A stretch of DNA of 64,000 nucleotides from Rhodococcus jostii RHA1 (GTDB lineage: Bacteria > Actinomycetota > Actinomycetes > Mycobacteriales > Mycobacteriaceae): assembly GCF_000014565.1 (NCBI RefSeq), contig NC_008268.1, forward strand, positions 124,001 to 188,000. Direction: 5' to 3'. Positions within the stretch are counted from its first letter, which is position 1, and each line of letters starts with the position of its first letter. The notes beneath the pieces are model-generated. The model searched no databases, was not told the origin of the DNA, and saw only the letters and a list, made by a program, of their open reading frames with translations. Position numbers and translations under genes: made by a program. Shown in pieces: positions 15,944-27,200 of this stretch.

Positions 15944-18265
15944 TCAGGGGTGCGGGTCCTGTGCGTGTTCGACGATCCACGCCGCGATCTGGGTGCGCGA
16001 GTTGAACCCCAGTTTGGCGAGAATGTGCTCGACATGCCCCTGCGCAGTGCGCTGCGAGATCACCAACCGGGCGGCGATCGCCTTGTTGGTGAGCCCGTCG
16101 GCGACCAGTTCCGCGACCTGCCATTCGCGTCGGGTCAGGTGCGTCGCCCCGTTCGACGCCGACACCGTCTCCGGTGGCTGCTCGTCGAGCGCGTGGGCGA
16201 CCGCATCGTCGAACGACGTGCGCATACCGTGGTCGAAGGCGTCGTCGAATGCGCGGTCCCCGATCACGGCGCGTGCCTGCTGCTCGCATTCCGCGTGGTG
16301 GACGAGCAGGTTCGGGTAGACGGTGCTCGGGTTGCCGACGGTCTGCGCGACGGCCTCCGCGGCGCCCATCAGTTCGGCGGCTTGCTGGGCCCGGCCGGAG
16401 CCGACGGCGACCCAGGCGAGCACCTCGAGTGCCCCGCAGGCGCTGATCCGGTCGTCGACCAGGTGGGACAGCCGCAGCCCCTGCTTCACGTAGTCGTCGG
16501 CGAGGGCGAGGTGTCCGCGCTGCCACGCCGCCATTCCCGCCGCCCACAGTGACCAGCCCCGGTAGACGGACTCGCCGTGGGCCTCGGTGAGCGCGAAGAT
16601 CTCGGATCCGCACATCTTCGCCACCGCCCCGTCGCCCTGCATGCCGCTGACCAGTGCCACCCCGAGCAGTCCCCACGTCAGTTGGAGCAGGTTGCCCTTG
16701 TCGCGGAACTCGGCGAGTGCCTCCTCGAAGCAGACCCGTGCGCGGGGTAGGTCCCCGGCGAACATGGCGCAGCACCCGGCGGCGTGGACCACCAGGGCAC
16801 GCATCAGTGTGTCCCCGTGCCGCTCGGCCAGGAGGACCCCCTCGTCGACCAGCGCTTTCGCGGCCTCGCGGTCGCCGTGCATGCCTGCGAGCACGCTGTC
16901 GACGTACAGCGCCTCGATCCGTTCCCTGCTTGCGCCGCCCGGGTGCCGTCCCAGCAGCTGGCCGAGCCAGCGGCGACCCTCGCGGAGCAGTCCCCTGGCA
17001 CGCCAGTACGGGTACAGTGCGGCGGCGATCCGCAGCCCCGTCTCGGCCTCCCCCGGCTCGGTCAGGCAGAAATGGAGGGCCGCCCGCACGTTCAGCGTCT
17101 CCGCGTCGAGCCGGCTGATCCACATCGCCTGCCGGGGTCCGATCCATTCGGCCTCGCACTGCACCACCAATTGCTCGTACCAGTCGCGGTGCCGCCGGCG
17201 CAGCGACTGGTACTCCCCGGTCTCCTGCAATTTCTCGCGGCCGTAGTCGCGCACCGTCTCGAGCAGGTGGTATCGCACCGCCGGCCCGGACTCCTCGCGG
17301 ATCAGGATCGACTTGTCGATCAACGACGCCACCACGTCGAGGACGTTCTCCACCGGCAGGTCGCCGGCGCAGATTCCCTCCACCGCGTCCAGTTCGAAGC
17401 CGCCGGCGAACACCGACAGTCTCGCCCACAGCTCCCGTTCCTCCTCGGTGCACAGTTCGTGGCTCCAGTCGACGCACAGCCGCAGGGTCTGCTGCCGGCT
17501 CGGCGCGCCCCGCGATCCGACCGTCAGCAACCGATAGCGGTCGGTCAGTCGCTGCAGGATCTGTTCCGCCGACATCACCCGCAGCCGCACCGCCGCCAGC
17601 TCGATCGCCAACGGCAACCCGTCCAGCTGGCGGCAGATCCGGGCCACCGCGACATGGTTGTCCTCGGTGAGTTCGAACTCCGGCACTGCCGTGGCCGCCC
17701 GCTCGACGAACAACGTCACCGCCTCGTACTGCGGCAGGCCCTGCAGTGACGAGCGTTCGGGTTCGGGCACGGTCAACGGCGGCACCCGCAGTACCGCCTC
17801 ACCGCCGATGGCCAGCGGTTCGCGGCTCGTCGCGAGGATCCGTAACTCCGGGCAGCCCCGCAACAACGTCTCCGACAACGCGGCGGCCGCGGCGACCACG
17901 TGCTCGCAGTTGTCGAGCACCAGCAGCAGTTGCCGGGTGGCGAGGTACTCGGTCAGCAGCACCTCCGGGTTCCCGGAGCGCTGCTCGCGCAGTCGCAGTG
18001 CCGCCGAGACGGCGTCGACGAGTGTCGTGTCGTCGTCGAGCTCCCCCAGTTCGACCAACCACACGCCGTCCTCGAATGCGCGACTCGCATCGGCGGCCAC
18101 CCGCAACGCCAGCCGGGTCTTCCCGACCCCGCCGATCCCGGCGAGCGTCACCAGACGGGACACGGACAGCAGGCGTCGCGCCTCGGTCACCTCACGGCGA
18201 CGGCCGACGAAACTCGTCAGTTCGTGGGGCAGATTTCCCACTGTGCCCTTCACTGCCGCCGGCAT
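15944..18265 (-). CDS. NB-ARC/TPR-like LuxR-family transcriptional regulator
   Basis: This large 773-residue signal-transduction ATPase regulator has an N-terminal NTPase with Walker A AGIGGVGKTRLAL near residue 40 and Walker B LLLVLDNCEHV near 115, followed by SREPLAIGGE, typical of NB-ARC/AfsR-like ATPases. A long helical-repeat middle (about residues 320-690) resembles TPR-type sensor regions. The C-terminus is a LuxR helix-turn-helix (LTRREWQVAELVADGLTNKA), which binds DNA. ATG 18265 starts at MPAAVKGTVGNLPHELTSF, the conserved beginning of the family; an in-frame start further upstream is possible. The target genes cannot be told from sequence. It lies downstream of the SDR relic on the same strand. 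Confidence 0.87.
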   Translation of the reverse strand: MPAAVKGTVGNLPHELTSFVGRRREVTEARRLLSVSRLVTLAGIGGVGKTRLALRVAADASRAFEDGVWLVELGELDDDTTLVDAVSAALRLREQRSGNPEVLLTEYLATRQLLLVLDNCEHVVAAAAALSETLLRGCPELRILATSREPLAIGGEAVLRVPPLTVPEPERSSLQGLPQYEAVTLFVERAATAVPEFELTEDNHVAVARICRQLDGLPLAIELAAVRLRVMSAEQILQRLTDRYRLLTVGSRGAPSRQQTLRLCVDWSHELCTEEERELWARLSVFAGGFELDAVEGICAGDLPVENVLDVVASLIDKSILIREESGPAVRYHLLETVRDYGREKLQETGEYQSLRRRHRDWYEQLVVQCEAEWIGPRQAMWISRLDAETLNVRAALHFCLTEPGEAETGLRIAAALYPYWRARGLLREGRRWLGQLLGRHPGGASRERIEALYVDSVLAGMHGDREAAKALVDEGVLLAERHGDTLMRALVVHAAGCCAMFAGDLPRARVCFEEALAEFRDKGNLLQLTWGLLGVALVSGMQGDGAVAKMCGSEIFALTEAHGESVYRGWSLWAAGMAAWQRGHLALADDYVKQGLRLSHLVDDRISACGALEVLAWVAVGSGRAQQAAELMGAAEAVAQTVGNPSTVYPNLLVHHAECEQQARAVIGDRAFDDAFDHGMRTSFDDAVAHALDEQPPETVSASNGATHLTRREWQVAELVADGLTNKAIAARLVISQRTAQGHVEHILAKLGFNSRTQIAAWIVEHAQDPHP

Positions 18266-18353
18266 CGCACCGTCACTCTCGACTCGCAGCCCCCTGCGCA
18301 CACGGTACTCCCGGTGCGCGGCGGCAACGACGCTTTCGGCTGCGGGTCCGCGA

Positions 18354-18372
18354 GTTTCGGGGCCCCGCAAAC
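18354..18372 (-). terminator. Possible hairpin after the SDR relic
   Basis: GTTT and AAAC flank a GGGGCCCC palindrome, making a short, imperfect hairpin just downstream of the SDR stop on the minus strand. There is no U-run, as is common in actinobacteria. The evidence is weak. Confidence 0.3.
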
Positions 18373-18376
18373 GGGG

Positions 18377-19063
18377 TCACCGCGTCCAGCGGGTCGGCGC
18401 CCAGCGGCCGGTGTAGGACCGGATGCGGTTGGCGCGGCGAGCAGGCCGCCGCATGCCGGCCTCGGTCAGGCTGTGCGGGATCATGGCGATCCGGGTGCCG
18501 TCGACCACGTAGGCGGCCCCGGTGACGAACATTGCGGCCGGCGCGGTCAGGTACGACGCGACGGCGGCGACTTCCCTGTCGTCGGGGCCGGGGGATGCGA
18601 AGTCCGGTTCGACCGCGGGCACCACGACCGAATTGACCGTGATCGAGTATCGCGCCAATTCGGCGGCGAGCAGACCGGTGAGTCCGCCGAGCCCGGACGA
18701 CGACGGGATGACGTTGACGATCCGGCCGCCCCCGCCGCTTGCGATCATGTACCGCACGGCGCGCTGGATGCACTCGACGGCCGTACTGCCCGGACAGCTG
18801 ACGAGAACGCCGATTCCGCCCAGCTCACTGGCGAACTCGTCGACGGCGGCCGCGGAGTCGGGCAGGTCGGCCAGGTCCATGCGCTGCACGGCCGCGTTCA
18901 CCGATCTGGACCGGACGTCGGCGGCAGTGGCTTCGGCGCTGTCCCGGTCCGCGGCGTAGGCGAGGCCGATGTGGAACCCGTCGTCCGCGAGTGCCAATGC
19001 GACCGCCCGGCCCATCGGCGAGTCCGATCCCGTCACGACAGCGGTGCGTGTGCTGGGGTGCAT
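18377..19063 (-). CDS. Short-chain dehydrogenase relic without active site
   Basis: This 228-residue protein has the SDR nucleotide-binding start (AVVTGSDSPMGRAVALALA) and the usual end (LTAPAAMFVTGAAYVVDG). Two conserved blocks are missing. After VLVSCPG, where NNAG is expected, the text jumps straight to the helix CIQRAVRYMIASG. After GRIVNV it runs PSSSGLGGLTGLLAAELARY, so the Tyr-x-x-x-Lys catalytic pair is absent. The frame stays open, so both are in-frame losses. The protein may still bind NAD(P)H but should not catalyse a standard SDR reaction. ATG 19063 has the N-terminal strand right after it. It lies between the regulator and the lipase on the same strand. Confidence 0.75.
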   Translation of the reverse strand: MHPSTRTAVVTGSDSPMGRAVALALADDGFHIGLAYAADRDSAEATAADVRSRSVNAAVQRMDLADLPDSAAAVDEFASELGGIGVLVSCPGSTAVECIQRAVRYMIASGGGGRIVNVIPSSSGLGGLTGLLAAELARYSITVNSVVVPAVEPDFASPGPDDREVAAVASYLTAPAAMFVTGAAYVVDGTRIAMIPHSLTEAGMRRPARRANRIRSYTGRWAPTRWTR

Positions 19064-19182
19064 GGATTCGGAATACCCCCTGGTAGATCTGCTCAAACGC
19101 TCAACTTTCGGACTGTGCACGGGCAGAACACAATCCGGCGACGTGCCGCACAGGCGACCCGTCGCGGATCGGCGCCCACCGA

Positions 19183-20403
19183 TCAGCAGTTGGACGGTGC
19201 GGGGTCGCCGCGGAACCGGGCGTCGAGGTAGTCCAGGGCGGTCGGCAGGCCCAGCACGGCGGTGGTCAGATGGTCGGGACTCGGGAACAGATCGGACTGC
19301 ACCTTGGCGCCGGCGGCGCAGTATCGCGCGACGGTCGCCTCGATCGAGTCGATCGGAATGAGTACGTCTGTCGGGCTGTGCCATTCGAAGATCGGCGCGG
19401 TCGGTACCCCCGGATACAGCTCGACACTGTTCTCGTTCAGCACCTCCCAGGCCTGCGGGCTGCTCATGAGGTCGGTGGTCCTGGCGACCTCCGTCGCGCT
19501 GCGCCCTGCGCCTGCCGCGAGAATGCCGTTGGTGCACGCGTTGACCATCTCGTCGCGCATCGCCAGGCCGCGATCATTGAGTTGCTCGCTGATCGGCAGG
19601 CGGTCCGGGTACTCACGCTCGAGTCCGAGTGCCGCCGCCATCGCGAGACCGAACGCCGGATGCGGCTGCATGCCGAGACCGTTGGCCATCTTGCCGATGT
19701 TCATGGGCACACCGCCCTCGGCGACACCGACGATGTTCAGTTCCGGCGCGTACGTGGGTGCGAGCGCCGCGGCCCACGCCGACGCCATGCCGCCGCCGGA
19801 GTACCCGGCCAGCGCGACCGGGCTCTCCGCCACGGCGAGTTCGGGCACCCGCTGAACCGCGCGGATGCCGTCCAGGGTGATGGTTCCGCCGAGTCGCGCG
19901 GCACCGTACGCACTGTTCGGGCCGAGGTGATCGGGAAGCGCGACCGTCCAGCCGCGTTGCAGTGCGAGGTTCAGTGCCGGCGCCTCCTTGATCTGGAGGT
20001 CGGGGTCGTTCGAGTACAGGGTCCGAGACGGCGCGCACCTCGGTCCGAGCGCGTTGATGATGTGCTGATACGACAGCAGCGGCCCGTTCACCGGCCGGGT
20101 GCGGGGTACCAGCACGGTGGTGACCGACGAGATCGGGTGGTCCTCCGAGTTGGTGGTGCGGTACTTCACCTGCCAGACGTCGGTGTCGGGGAAGGCGAGC
20201 AACGGCGGCATCGGCCGGACCGCGAGCGGCTCGCCGACCGCCGTATCCGCCAGACCCTGCGGCTGCAGGTAGAAGGGATCAGGGTCGGAGGCGGGATAGA
20301 TCGGCACGGCGGCCGCGACTCCGACGTTCGCGACGGTGGCGCAGGCGACGAATGCGGCACACAGTGCACCCGCGGTGAGGCTCGAGATACGTGAGCGCTT
20401 CAT
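19183..20403 (-). CDS. Secreted LIP-family lipase
   Basis: This 406-residue secretory lipase is of the type found in mycobacteria, nocardiae and Candida. A Sec signal peptide covers about residues 1-32 (basic MKRSRISS, a hydrophobic run, then AAAVP). The nucleophile elbow is VALAGYSGGGMASAWA near residue 200. The likely acid and base are the Asp in WHSPTDVLIP and the His in SPDHLTTAVLG near the C-terminus. It should hydrolyse triacylglycerols or other lipid esters outside the cell. It lies 117 bp downstream of NRPS1 on the same strand, beyond a strong hairpin, so co-expression with the NRPS is doubtful. Confidence 0.9.
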   Translation of the reverse strand: MKRSRISSLTAGALCAAFVACATVANVGVAAAVPIYPASDPDPFYLQPQGLADTAVGEPLAVRPMPPLLAFPDTDVWQVKYRTTNSEDHPISSVTTVLVPRTRPVNGPLLSYQHIINALGPRCAPSRTLYSNDPDLQIKEAPALNLALQRGWTVALPDHLGPNSAYGAARLGGTITLDGIRAVQRVPELAVAESPVALAGYSGGGMASAWAAALAPTYAPELNIVGVAEGGVPMNIGKMANGLGMQPHPAFGLAMAAALGLEREYPDRLPISEQLNDRGLAMRDEMVNACTNGILAAGAGRSATEVARTTDLMSSPQAWEVLNENSVELYPGVPTAPIFEWHSPTDVLIPIDSIEATVARYCAAGAKVQSDLFPSPDHLTTAVLGLPTALDYLDARFRGDPAPSNC

Positions 20404-20463
20404 GCCGCCTCCTAGTTTGCGTAGAGATCGATTGTTACCGAGTTCGCAGGAGATATCGGTATT

Positions 20464-20504
20464 CGGGCCCGCCCGTTACGCCACTGCAATGCATGGCGGG
20501 CCCG
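20464..20504 (-). terminator. Likely NRPS1 terminator hairpin
   Basis: A perfect 10-bp inverted repeat (20464-20473 with 20495-20504, CGGGCCCGCC and its complement) with a 21-nt loop lies directly downstream of the NRPS1 stop on the minus strand, before the lipase start. The second arm is itself part of a GGCGGGCCCGCC palindrome. It has no U-tract. Confidence 0.5.
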
Positions 20505-20520
20505 CCGCAACGAAAACGGG

Positions 20521-21290
20521 TCAATGCGCGCTCAGATAGTCCTCGAGGACGGGCCCCACCACGGCCAGGACCTCGGGTTCGATCATCTGATTGTGCTCGC
20601 ACTCGATCTTCACTTCCCGGATGCCGCCGGTGACGGAACTCCGCCACTCCTCCGGTGAATGCTGGTCCGTCGACGCCGATCCGGCGGCGGTGAAGAACAG
20701 CAGATCCCCGTCGAACACCTGCGGGCGGAAGTTGTTCATGATCCGCGACGAGTTGGTGAATCCGGCGCTGATCCGCTCCAGGTGCTGCGGGGTCAGTCCC
20801 GTCTTCTGCCCGAACGCGTCGTCCAGCAACTCGACTGCCCGCTCGTAGGTGAGTTCCTCCCCGGAGACGGACTCGAGGTCCAGTCCGAGCCCGTGGAGCA
20901 ACTCGGGCACGGTGAGGCTCTCCGGGCCCTGGTCGGTCCCGCCGGTCACGTAGCTGTCCATGACGGCCAGCGTGTCGACCGCCTCCCCTTCCCGCCGCAG
21001 TTCGACGGCCATCGCGTGGGCGATGACGCCGCCGAGCGACCAGCCCAGCAGGTGGTAGGGCCCGTGCGCCTGGACCTTTCGCATCTCCAGCACGTACTGG
21101 TGCGCCAGCTGCTCGATCGACTCGAAGCTCGGGCCACCGCTGATGATCGGCAACTGCAGGCCGAACGCCGGCCGGTCCTGCGATAGGTGCTGCAGGAGAC
21201 CCGCGTAACCCCACGACAGGCCGATCCCGGGATGGATGCAGAACAGGGGCGGCTTGTCCCCCGTCGGCCGCAATGGGATGACCACGCCGA
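20521..21290 (-). other. NRPS1 terminal thioesterase domain
   Basis: This type I TE covers residues about 8673-8928, beginning [19 protein letters not shown]. The nucleophile motif is [12 protein letters not shown], the acid is the Asp in VMDSYV, and the His is likely the one in CEHNQM. It releases the finished peptide by hydrolysis or cyclisation; which of the two is not readable. The side chains of Ser2 or D-Thr5 could serve as lactone nucleophiles (inference). Confidence 0.88.
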
Positions 21291-24200
21291 GCGCCTCGTC
21301 CACCGGCGACCCGGCCGCGTTCTCCGTGTCGACCCGCAGCGCCAGGCCCGCGGGGGTCGGGTCCAGGAACATGGACTGCAACGGAATCTGCCGTCCGAGG
21401 CGTTCCTGCAGCACCGTGATCACCCGGGTGGCGACGATCGAGTTGCCGCCGAGGTCGAAGAAACTGTCGGCGGTGCCGACGCGGTCCACGCCCAGCACCT
21501 CTGCGAAGGCCTCGACGATGATCCGCTCGGTCGCCGTCGTCGGGGCCCGGAAGGCCGCGCCGGTGGTGCCGAACTCGGGCGCGGGCAGCGCCTTGCGGTC
21601 GAGTTTGCCGACCGGGGTCATCGGGATCTGATCGAGGACGACCACCGCGGACGGGACCATGTGCGCGGGCAGGCGGTCGGCCGCGTGGGTACGCAACTCC
21701 GCCGGCTCGAGATCGTGTCCCTCCGCCGCCCGCACGTACGACGCGAGGAGCGTGTCGCCGGACGGTCCGGTGTGGCCGATGGTGGCGGCGAACGCGACCG
21801 CGGGGTGGCGGGCGAGGACGGCGTCGATCTCACCGAGTTCGATCCGGAAGCCGCGGACCTTCACCTGGAAGTCGGTGCGGCCGATGTACTCGATGGTGTG
21901 GTCGCCGCGCCAGCGCACCACGTCGCCGGTGCGGTACATCCGGCGACCGGGCTCGCCGAACGGGCAGGCGACGAACCGTTCCGACGTCAGCGCCGACCGG
22001 TTGTGGTACCCACGTGCCAGTCCGGGTCCGGTGATGTACAGCTCGCCGGGCACACCGACCGGGACCGGCTGCAGGCGCTCGTCGAGGACCAGCGAACCGA
22101 ATCCCAGCGCGGGGGCGCCGATGTTCACGACCCCACCCGGACGCATCGGAGCACTGACGCTCGCCTGGATGGTCGTCTCCGTGGGCCCGTACCCGTTGTG
22201 CATGTTGCGGTGCTTACCCCAGATCTCCACCAGCTCCGGCGGGCAGGCCTCACCGGCCACCGCGAGGACGCGGAGCGATTCGAGTCCCACGTCCTCGATG
22301 GACGACAGCGCGGTGGGCGTGATGAACGCGTGCGTCACCGCGTTGCGCCGGAACAGGTCCGCCAGCTCCGTGCCACCGAAGACGGTGGGCGGCACGATCA
22401 CGACCCGGGCCGACGCACCGAACGCCATCATCAGCTCGAAGATCGACGCGTCGAAGCTCGGGGACGCCAGATGCGAGACCCGGGACTCGTGCGTGACCTG
22501 GAACCGTTCGTGTTCCTCCGCGGTGAGGTTGGCCATGCCGCGGTGAGTGACGATGACACCCTTCGGTTTACCGGTCGATCCCGACGTGTAGATCAGGTAC
22601 GCCGGGTGGGCCAGATGGAGCGGGCGCGTGCGGTCGGCGTCGGTGACCGGCGACGAGGAGACGGCCGCGACCTGCTCGGCGAAGGACTCGTCGTCGAGCA
22701 CCAGCCACGGCACGGTGTCCGGCAGGTTGTCGCGACGGCCGGCGACGGTCAGGCCGACGGACGCCCGGCAGTCGGTCAGCATGTAGTCGATGCGGTCCCG
22801 CGGGTAGGTCGGGTCGACGGGCACGAACGCCGCACCCGACTTCGCGACCGACCAGATCGACACGACTTCCTCGATCGATCGCGGCATTCCGATGGCCACG
22901 AACGTCTCCGGCCCGACTCCCTGGGCGCACAGCACCCGCGCCAGCCGGTTGGACCATTCGTCGAGTTCGCGGTAGGTGACCTGCCGGTCCTCGAAGGACA
23001 ACGCCACCGAATCGGGGTCGAGTGCCGCGGCGGCCGTCAGCAGGTCGGGCCACACCTCGGGGCGCACGTCGGGCTTGCCGCGCGCCGGGACCATCTCCTC
23101 GATCTCCGCCTCGTCGAGCAGCGGGAGGGTGCCGATCGGCCGGTCCGGATCGGCGGTGACAGCCGCGAGGATCCGGACGAACCGGTCCGCGATCGAGCGT
23201 GCGGTCCCGCGGTCGAACAGGGAGACGGCGAAGTCGAGACCGCCGGCGACACCCGCGGGCGCGCCGTCCTGGTCGAACTGCTCGGCCAGGATCACCTCGA
23301 GGTCTTCTTTCACCACCTTGGTTTCGAGGTCCACGTTCTCGACCCGCAGATCCGGCAGTTCCAGCGTCGGGTTCTCGTTGTTCTGGAACTCGAGGGCCAC
23401 CTGGAACAGGGGCGAGTACGACGTGGACCGGGTCGGGTTGAGCTCCTCGACGAGGCGCTCGAACGGCAGATCCGAGTGCTGGAACGCGGCCAGGTCCGTT
23501 TCCCGGATCCGCTGCACCAGTTCGGTGAACGTCGACGCCGGGTCGATCCGGTTCCGCAGGACCAGGGTGTTGACGAACATGCCGACCATGTCGTCGAGGG
23601 CGGCTTCACCGCGCCCGGCGACGGGGGTGCCGATGACGACGTCGTCGGTGCTGCCGAGCCTCGACAGCAGCACCGCCAGCGCGGCGTGGACGGCCATGAA
23701 CATGGTGGCGTTGTTGGCCCGGGCCAGTGCCGTGAGCCGCTGATGGAGGTCGGCGTCGATCGCGAATTCGACCCGATCACCCTCGAACGTCTGCTGGATC
23801 GGGCGCGGCCGGTCGGTCGGCAGCTGGATGACGTCCGGCACCCCGGCCAGGGTCTCGGACCAGAACCGCAACTGCTGGTTGATCATCGATTCGGGATCGT
23901 TCTCCGAGCCGAGTCCGGCATGCTGCCACAGCGTGTAGTCGGCGTACTGGACGTGCAGCGGATCCCACTGCGGGCCGTCGCCGCCGAGCCGTGACGTGTA
24001 CGCCACCATGACGTCGCGGGCGAGCGGCGCGAGGGAGAATCCGTCCGCGCTGATGTGGTGCACCACGATCGTCAGCACGTGATGGTCGGGCGCGATCCGG
24101 AACAGGGCCGCCCGGACCGGCACGTCGGTGCTGACGTCGAACCCGCGGGACACCAGGTCCATGATGTGCCGCGGCAGGTCCTCCGCCGCCACCGAGACGG

Positions 24201-27200
24201 TGTCGACGCCCGGTTGCGCATCGGCGGCGGGCAGGATCCGCTGGGTCGGTTCGTTGTCGACCGTCGGGAAGACGGTGCGCAGCGTCTCGTGCCGTTCGAG
24301 TACGTCGGCCATCGCCAGCCGCAGGGCGTCCTCGTCCAGGGTTCCGGTCAGCCTGACGGCCAACGGAATGTTGTAGGCCGGTGAGGACGTGTCGAACTGG
24401 TTGAGGAACCACATCCGCTTCTGCGCCAGCGACAGCGGAATCCGGTCGGGCCGTTCGACCGGCGCGAGGGCCGGGCGGGCACCGCCGCTCACACTGTCGG
24501 CGACGCGTGCGGCCAGCGACCGGACGTCGGGGGCCTCGAACAGGGCGCGCACACCGATGTCGGTGTCGAGGGCGTCCCGCAACCGCGCCGTGACCCGGGT
24601 GGCGACCAGCGAGTTTCCACCGAGATCGAAGAAGTTGTCGTCGATGCCGATCCGTTCGATACCGAGGACATCGGCGAAGATGTCCACGATCTTGCGTTCG
24701 AGATCGTTGGTCGGCGGCTGGAACTCGGTGGTGGTGACGTGGAACTCGGGTGCGGGCAGCGCCGACCGGTCCAGTTTGCCCACCGGGGTCAACGGGATCT
24801 CGTCCAGGAACATGACGCTCGTCGGCACCATGTGCGCGGGGAGCCGGGTCGACAGGTGCGCGGTCAGTTCGGCCGGATCGACGCCGCCGGCCGTGTTGGG
24901 CAGCAGGTAGGTCACCAGCACCGTGTCCCCGGACGGGCCGGGAACACCGAGGGTCGCGGCGAAGCTGACCCCGGGGAACGTGGCGATCTCGTTGTCGATC
25001 TCGCCGAGTTCGATGCGGAAACCGCGGATCTTCACCTGGAAGTCGCTGCGGCCCACGTACTCGACGGTGTGGTCGGCGCGCCACCGGACGATGTCGCCGG
25101 TGCGGTACATCCGCTCCCCCGCCTCCCCGAACGGGTTGGCGACGAACCGCTGGCTGCTCAGTTCCGGGCGCCGGTGGTAGCCGCGGGCGAGCCCGGCACC
25201 GGTGATGTACAGCTCGCCGGGAACTCCGACGGGCACCGGCTGGAGACGTGAATCCAGCACGAGCTCACCGACGCCGCGGATCGGGCCGCCGAGGGTGATG
25301 GGGTCGCCCACCGTCATCGGGTCGCTGATGTTGGCCATCACCGTGGTCTCGGTGGGGCCGTACGCGTTGGACAGTTGCCGGCCGGGCGCCCAGCGGGTCA
25401 CCAGTTCCGGCGGGCACGCCTCGCCGCCGAACACGACGTGCTGGAATTCGTCGAGCCCCGTCGGGTCGACCGTGGACAGCGCCGCGGTGGTGACGAACGC
25501 GTGGGTGACGTGTTCGGACCTGATCAGTTCGGCCAGTTCCGCTCCGCCGTACACCGTCGGCGGTGCGATCACCATCGTCGCACCGACCCCGAAGGCCTGC
25601 AGGTACTCGAACACCGACCCGTCGAAGCTGGGCGTCGAGAAGTGCAGGGTGCGGGACGTCTGTGCCGCGGCGAAACGCTGCCGCTGGTCCTCGGCGAAGT
25701 TGTCGAGGCCCTCGTGGGTGACCACGACGCCCTTCGGCTTCCCCGTCGAACCGGAGGTGTAGACGATGTAGGCGGCGTTGTCGAGGCTTATCGGCGACCG
25801 CCGATCCGAATCGGCTACCGGCAGAGCCGGTTTCGACTGGCAGGCCTTCTCGAACTTGGGCGAGTCGAGCTGCAGCCACGGCACCGAGTCGGGCAGCGCC
25901 TTCTCGTACGCGGCCATGGTCAGTCCGATGGTGGCACCCGAATCGGTGAGCATGTGCTCGATGCGGTCCATCGGGTAGTTCGGGTCGACGGGGACGAATG
26001 CGGCGCCCGTCTTGGCCACTGCCCACACGGCGAGGACCGACTCGATCGATCGGGGAATGCCGAGCGCCACGAACGTCTCCGGGCCGGCGCCGCGGGAGAT
26101 GAGCACCCGGGCGAGCTGGTTGGAGCGTTCGTTGAGTTCCCGGTAGGAGACGTTGCGGCCCTCGAACGTCAGCGCCGTGCGGTTCGGATCCAGGGCGGCG
26201 GCGTCCTCGAAGATCTGCGGCAGCGTCCGGACGGAGAACCCGGGGCGGCCGCGCACCGGCGCGAACTCGGCGAGTTCGGCCTCGGTGAGCAGTTGCATGT
26301 GGGCGAGCGGAATCTCGGGCCGGTCCGCGAGGGCGTCGAGCACCCGCTGCAGCCGGTCCGCGATCTCGTCGACCGCGCTTTCCTCGAATACCTCGGGGAG
26401 GTACTCGAACTTGAAGTTCAGCCGCGCGTCCCCGGAGGCGACGACGGCGAGCGGGTAGTGCGCGGAGTCCTTGCCGTCGATGCCGGTGACGAACATCCCG
26501 GCGATGTCGGTCTGTTCCGTCAGCCCCGCCTCGTCCACCGGGTACGACTCGAACACGGTCAGCGTGTCGAAGGCACCGCCGCCGCCGACCGCCGACTGGA
26601 TGTCGGTCAGACCCACGTAGTGGTGATCGAGCAGTGCGGCCTGTTCGCTCTGCACACGTTCGAGCAGCTCGCCCAGCGACTCCCACGGGTCGAGGGTCAC
26701 CCGCACCGGCAGGGTGTTGATGAACAGACCCACCATCGATTCGATGCCCGCGATCTGCGGCGGCCGGCCCGAAACCGTCCCACCGAACACCACGTCGGAG
26801 CGGCCGACCAAGCCGCCCAGCACGATTCCCCACGCCGTCTGGACGACGGTGTTGAGGGTGAGCCCGCGTTCCCGGCTCAGGTCCCGCAACCGGGTGGTCT
26901 GCTCCTCCGACAGCGTGAAGGCGGTTTCCTCCGCCACGGCGGAGTGCGCTTCACCCCGCTCCAGCGGCGCGAGGAGGGTCGGCTCCTCGACACCGTCGAG
27001 CGCGGTGCGCCAGGCGTCGAGGGAGTCCGTGGTGTCGTGCCGCTTCATCCACGACAGGTAGTCGCGGTAGGAGTGGACCCGGGGCAGCAGGCTGCCGTCG
27101 GCGTCCAACGCGTACAGCGTCAGCAGGTCGCGAATGACCAGCGGAGTCGACCAGCCGTCGAGCAGGATGTGGTGGTTGGTCAGGATCAGCCGGTAGTCCT

